From positions 1-8,931 of the forward strand of contig JAUYBK010000225.1 in NCBI GenBank assembly GCA_030693105.1: a stretch of 8,931 nucleotides of DNA. The letters run 5' to 3'. Every line of letters begins with the position of its first letter. The first letter of the stretch is position 1. Source of the stretch: Methanobacteriaceae archaeon. Lineage in GTDB: Archaea; Methanobacteriota; Methanobacteria; Methanobacteriales; Methanobacteriaceae. The notes beneath the pieces are model-generated. The model saw only the letters and a program-made list of their open reading frames with translations. It ran no database searches and was not told the origin of the DNA. Below are positions 6,291 through 8,931 of the stretch, piece by piece. A program made the translations under genes and the position numbers.

Positions 6291-6437
6291 TTAAATCTTA
6301 AAACGCTTCTTCAACTCTTCGGCAGCTATATTCTCCAATCCTTTCTTTTTTTTCTTCTTGGAGTGGCCTTTTTTCTTCTTTGTCTCCTTATCCAGGACCT
6401 TTTTGCCTTCTTTAAAAACCATTCTTTCCAAACCCAT
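6291..6437 (-). CDS. 48-residue lysine-rich small protein, unknown function
   Basis: I do not recognise a family. The reading frame starts at ATG 6435-6437 and encodes 48 residues, beginning MGLERMVFKEGKKVLDKE and ending IAAEELKKRFKI. Seventeen residues are lysine, including runs KKKK (20-23) and KKKKKK (27-32) around a GHS. Two arginines and a short amphipathic C-terminus are visible. There is no cysteine, signal peptide or membrane helix. It is considered real because GGAG at 6444-6447 sits 6 bases before the ATG, the gene follows the YHS gene by 23 bases in the same direction, and it fills the space before truD with little overhang. A highly basic protein of this size could bind nucleic acid or ribosomes, but that is inference from composition only. 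The coding strand contains A8 (complement of 6346-6353), a slippage-prone tract. Confidence 0.68.
   Translation of the reverse strand: MGLERMVFKEGKKVLDKETKKKKGHSKKKKKKGLENIAAEELKKRFKI
6346..6374 (+). terminator. T8 and T6 runs opposite the lysine-rich gene, candidate truD terminator
   Basis: On the + strand the lysine codons of the opposing gene read as T8 (6346-6353) and T6 (6369-6374), with T5 at 6400-6404 further on. These are the first strong T-runs after the truD stop at 6270 and would suit archaeal intrinsic termination. The truD 3' untranslated region would then overlap the small gene. Confidence 0.35.
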
Positions 6438-6460
6438 ATTTAACTCCACTTTTCAATCAA

Positions 6461-6607
6461 TCATTCCGTAGTGTATTTTTCCGGGTCGTCTTCAAAGGAT
6501 TTTTTACAACCTGGGGCGCAAAAGTAGTACTTCTTACCCTTATATTCGCTGACCCATTTGGCGTTTTTCTCATCTACTTCCATTTTGCATATTGGATCCA
6601 CGGCCAT
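6461..6607 (-). CDS. YHS-domain metal-binding small protein
   Basis: This 48-residue protein is made of a single YHS domain: MAVDPICKMEV at the start, then KGKKYYFCAPGCKKSF and DPEKY. The expected metal ligands C7, C30 and C34 are present, in the family's typical DPxCxM ... YYFCxxxCxxxF layout. YHS and TRASH-type domains bind copper or other soft metals and are found alone or fused to P1B-type ATPases. It starts at ATG 6605-6607, with GGTGAT (6611-6616) 3 bases upstream. Its start is 26 bases after the copA stop, so it is very probably co-transcribed with copA and may hand Cu(I) to the pump or buffer it. The chaperone role is inference; the domain call is firm. No membrane segment or signal peptide is present. 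Confidence 0.9.
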   Translation of the reverse strand: MAVDPICKMEVDEKNAKWVSEYKGKKYYFCAPGCKKSFEDDPEKYTTE

Positions 6608-6633
6608 CTAATCACCGATATTACTATATGAAC

Positions 6634-8931
6634 TCATAACATCTTATTCTTTTCTTCCAGCAGTTCCAACCTCTTGGCCGAAGGCACATAACCCTTGAGT
6701 AATAGTGAAAGAGTTACGATAGTCACCGAACTCAAGGCCATGGCCAGCCCAGCGTATTCTGGCCTAAATGTAATACCAAAGGGGGGATATAATAGTCCGG
6801 CAGCTACGGGTATGAGGATAACGTTGTAGGCAAAGGCCCAGAAGAGGTTTAGCTTTATGCGACCCATTACCTTGCGGCTGAGCTGCACCCCGGCCACGGC
6901 GTCCAGTAGATTGTCCTTGATTAGCACGATTTCTCCACTTTCAATGGCCACATCTGTCCCGCTCCCTATGGCTATCCCAACATCAGCCTGGGCCAGGGCC
7001 GGGGCATCGTTTATTCCGTCACCAACAAATGCCACTTTTTCGCCCTCATCTTGGAGCCTTTTAACTTCAGCAGCTTTATCAGGGGGTAGAACTTCGGCTA
7101 AGACCTTTTCAATCCCGACCTGCCGGGCTATAGTGCGGGCCGTCTGCTGGTTGTCCCCGGTGATCATGGCGACTTTGATTCCCATCTTCTTCAACTCAGC
7201 TATGGCCGGGGAGGCACTGTCCTTTAAGGTGTCGGCCACCCCAATTATGCCCGAAAACATGTTATTCACCGCTACTAAAACCGCAGTTTTACCATCTGCT
7301 TCCACTTTAGAAATTTTTTCTTCATCCAGATCTGATATTTCTACTTCATAGGATTGAAAGAGTCTACGGGTCCCTATTAGCACTTTTTTACCCTTAATAA
7401 TAGCTGAAACACCCTTACCACGGTATGTATCAAATTTTTCACTATCTTCTAATGCCATGTCATTATCCATGGCCTTAAATACAATAGCCTTTCCTAGGGG
7501 GTGCTGAGAATTCTTTTCTACACTTGCAGCAAGTATTAACAGAGTTTTATCATTTAATTCTGTTCCTATGATGTCCGTAACCTCTGGCTTGCCTTTAGTC
7601 AGGGTCCCGGTCTTATCAAAAAGAATAGTAGTGATCTTTTCGGACGTCTCCAGTGCATCACCTTCTTTTACCAGAATACCAAGCTCAGCACCCCTTCCAA
7701 TCCCGACCGTGACTGCTGTGGGAGTGGCCAGACCCAAAGCACAGGGACAGGCCACCACCAGGATGGATATGAGCACCGTCAGCCCAAAGAGCAGGGTACT
7801 GCCCAGGAGGAAGTACCACACCATAAATGAAACCATGGCAATCGTCAGGATAGTGGGGATAAAGTAGCTCACCGCCAAGTCTGCTATCCGCTGTACCGGA
7901 GGCTTGGAACCCTGGGCAGATTCCACCAACTTAATAATTTGGGCCAACACCGTGTCTTTACCAATTTTATCGGCTCGTAACTTCAAAACACCGTTCTGGT
8001 TGATGGTCCCTCCTACCACACTTTTTCCAGGACTCATGAGTACTGGTATTGGTTCTCCAGTTATCATGGATTCGTCCACGTAGCTTTCCCCGTCTAGAAC
8101 CTCTCCATCCACCGGTATCCTCTCGCCGGGTTTTACAACCACGTGGTCACCCACCTGCACCTCTTCCACTGCTACTTCCACTTCACTACCGCCCCGGATT
8201 ATTAGGGCAGTTTTGGCCTGCATTCCCACCAGAGATTTAATAGCAGTCGAAGTACGACCTTTTGCTCGTGCTTCTAACCAACGGCCCAACATCAGAAAAC
8301 CAGCCAACATCAACGCGGTCTCGTAGAACATGAACTCCGGGGTGAGGACGATGTTAAAGGTGCCCAAAACACTGGAAGCAAAGGCTACCCCAATACCTAA
8401 AGAGTACATCACATCCATGTTCAAGGCCTTATTGAGTAAAGAACGGTAAGCAGCACCGAAAATAGGATAACTCACGTAGATAAAAGGTAAAATGGTGACG
8501 ACCAGCATGAAATAGGCCATATTGAAAGGCAACATCACTCCCGCATACATTAAAACCATTAAGGGGATGGAAACCCCAAAAGCTACAAAAAAACGGTTTC
8601 TTTTTTCTTTAAGATTCTTTTGTATCGCTTTTTCTTCCCGGGTCGCGTCCAGTTCTCCTTCCACGCCCAAATATTCGTAACCCAGATCTTCAATGGCATC
8701 TCTCATTTCAGATACACTGGTCATCAAGGAGTTGTAGGTCACGTAAGCTTTTTCAGCGGCCAAATTAACGGTAACTTCACTGACTCCCTCAATTTTTTCG
8801 AGGACGTCCTCGATGGCCTGGACACACATGGCGCAGGTCATTCCCCCAATTTTTATTGTTAATTTTTCGTTAACAACACCGTACCCTGCGTCCTGGACTT
8901 TTTCTTCTAACTGGTCCAGTTGGAGCTTTCC
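6634..8931 (-). CDS. copA: Cu(I)-exporting P1B-type ATPase CopA, N-terminus cut by window edge
   Basis: This is a membrane pump that exports Cu(I) at the cost of ATP. The frame is open through the right edge, and the first 30 codons visible encode the end of one heavy-metal domain (LEEKVQDAGYGVV) followed by KLTIKIGGMTCAMC. ATG 8841 therefore lies inside the GMTCxxC motif of a second domain and is not the start. Counting from that Met, a complete HMA domain spans about 1-60, and eight membrane helices lie near 84-104, 107-127, 143-163, 170-187, 325-347, 352-372, 665-686 and 694-716. The CPC transport motif is at 365-367, actuator TGE at 261-263, phosphorylation site DKTGT at 409-413, SQHPLG with His447, TGDN at 561-564 and GDGIND at 607-612. 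YN (672-673) and MxxSS (701-705) are the Cu(I)-selective P1B-1 signature. Nothing looks broken. The promoter lies outside the window, and YHS and lysine-rich genes follow. Confidence 0.97.
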   Translation of the reverse strand, partial: GKLQLDQLEEKVQDAGYGVVNEKLTIKIGGMTCAMCVQAIEDVLEKIEGVSEVTVNLAAEKAYVTYNSLMTSVSEMRDAIEDLGYEYLGVEGELDATREEKAIQKNLKEKRNRFFVAFGVSIPLMVLMYAGVMLPFNMAYFMLVVTILPFIYVSYPIFGAAYRSLLNKALNMDVMYSLGIGVAFASSVLGTFNIVLTPEFMFYETALMLAGFLMLGRWLEARAKGRTSTAIKSLVGMQAKTALIIRGGSEVEVAVEEVQVGDHVVVKPGERIPVDGEVLDGESYVDESMITGEPIPVLMSPGKSVVGGTINQNGVLKLRADKIGKDTVLAQIIKLVESAQGSKPPVQRIADLAVSYFIPTILTIAMVSFMVWYFLLGSTLLFGLTVLISILVVACPCALGLATPTAVTVGIGRGAELGILVKEGDALETSEKITTILFDKTGTLTKGKPEVTDIIGTELNDKTLLILAASVEKNSQHPLGKAIVFKAMDNDMALEDSEKFDTYRGKGVSAIIKGKKVLIGTRRLFQSYEVEISDLDEEKISKVEADGKTAVLVAVNNMFSGIIGVADTLKDSASPAIAELKKMGIKVAMITGDNQQTARTIARQVGIEKVLAEVLPPDKAAEVKRLQDEGEKVAFVGDGINDAPALAQADVGIAIGSGTDVAIESGEIVLIKDNLLDAVAGVQLSRKVMGRIKLNLFWAFAYNVILIPVAAGLLYPPFGITFRPEYAGLAMALSSVTIVTLSLLLKGYVPSAKRLELLEEKNKML

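Noticed and set aside
6857..7351. 164-codon open frame on the + strand
   Set aside because: It lies wholly antisense to the catalytic part of copA. Its composition (many Ser, Thr, Pro) is what the complement of this coding sequence gives, and it matches no family I know.

Overview
The window looks like chromosome from a mesophilic methanogenic archaeon, most likely of the Methanobacterium type (order Methanobacteriales). The evidence is a probable coenzyme F390 synthetase, an archaeal-type 5'-deoxyadenosine/SAH deaminase, an archaeal TruD, moderate GC content, Shine-Dalgarno sites of the GGAG/GGTGAT kind, and oligo-T stretches where transcripts should end. I see no mobile element, RNA gene or CRISPR array. 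No stretch without a gene exceeds about 130 bases.

Left part (1-3126, all + strand): the window opens inside a zinc amidohydrolase of the 5'-deoxyadenosine/MTA/SAH deaminase family. A HAD-superfamily phosphatase follows 11 bases later, and the two probably form one transcript ending at an oligo-T tract. After a 126-base gap with an inverted repeat, a possible TATA box and an odd T6G8 tract serving as ribosome-binding site comes an adenylate-forming enzyme of the PaaK/CapK type, best read as coenzyme F390 (F420-AMP) synthetase.

Middle part (3194-4896, - strand): hisF (imidazole glycerol phosphate synthase cyclase subunit) is followed 14 bases downstream by a protein with a basic cytoplasmic N-terminus, one membrane helix and an outer domain carrying H-P-R-E, D-V-H and a late Glu. 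It looks like a membrane-anchored M14-type (carboxypeptidase/aspartoacylase-like) zinc hydrolase and is the least characterised large gene here. It converges on the F390 synthetase gene.

Right part: hisF and truD (tRNA pseudouridine-13 synthase, + strand) diverge from a 123-base region holding a 13-base direct repeat with a 20-base period, a candidate operator or paired promoter element. Convergent to truD is a - strand cluster: copA (Cu(I) P1B-ATPase, running off the right edge and containing the end of a further metal-binding domain), a 48-residue YHS metal-binding protein, and a 48-residue lysine-rich protein. The two small genes are easily missed, but each has a good ribosome-binding site. 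The lysine codons of the last gene make T-runs on the opposite strand, where truD transcription would need to stop.

The genes do not form one pathway. They are housekeeping (HisF, TruD), cofactor and by-product metabolism (deaminase, HAD, F390) and copper handling (CopA with YHS). I find no clear new multi-gene system. The best candidates for novelty are the anchored M14-like hydrolase and the small proteins behind copA.
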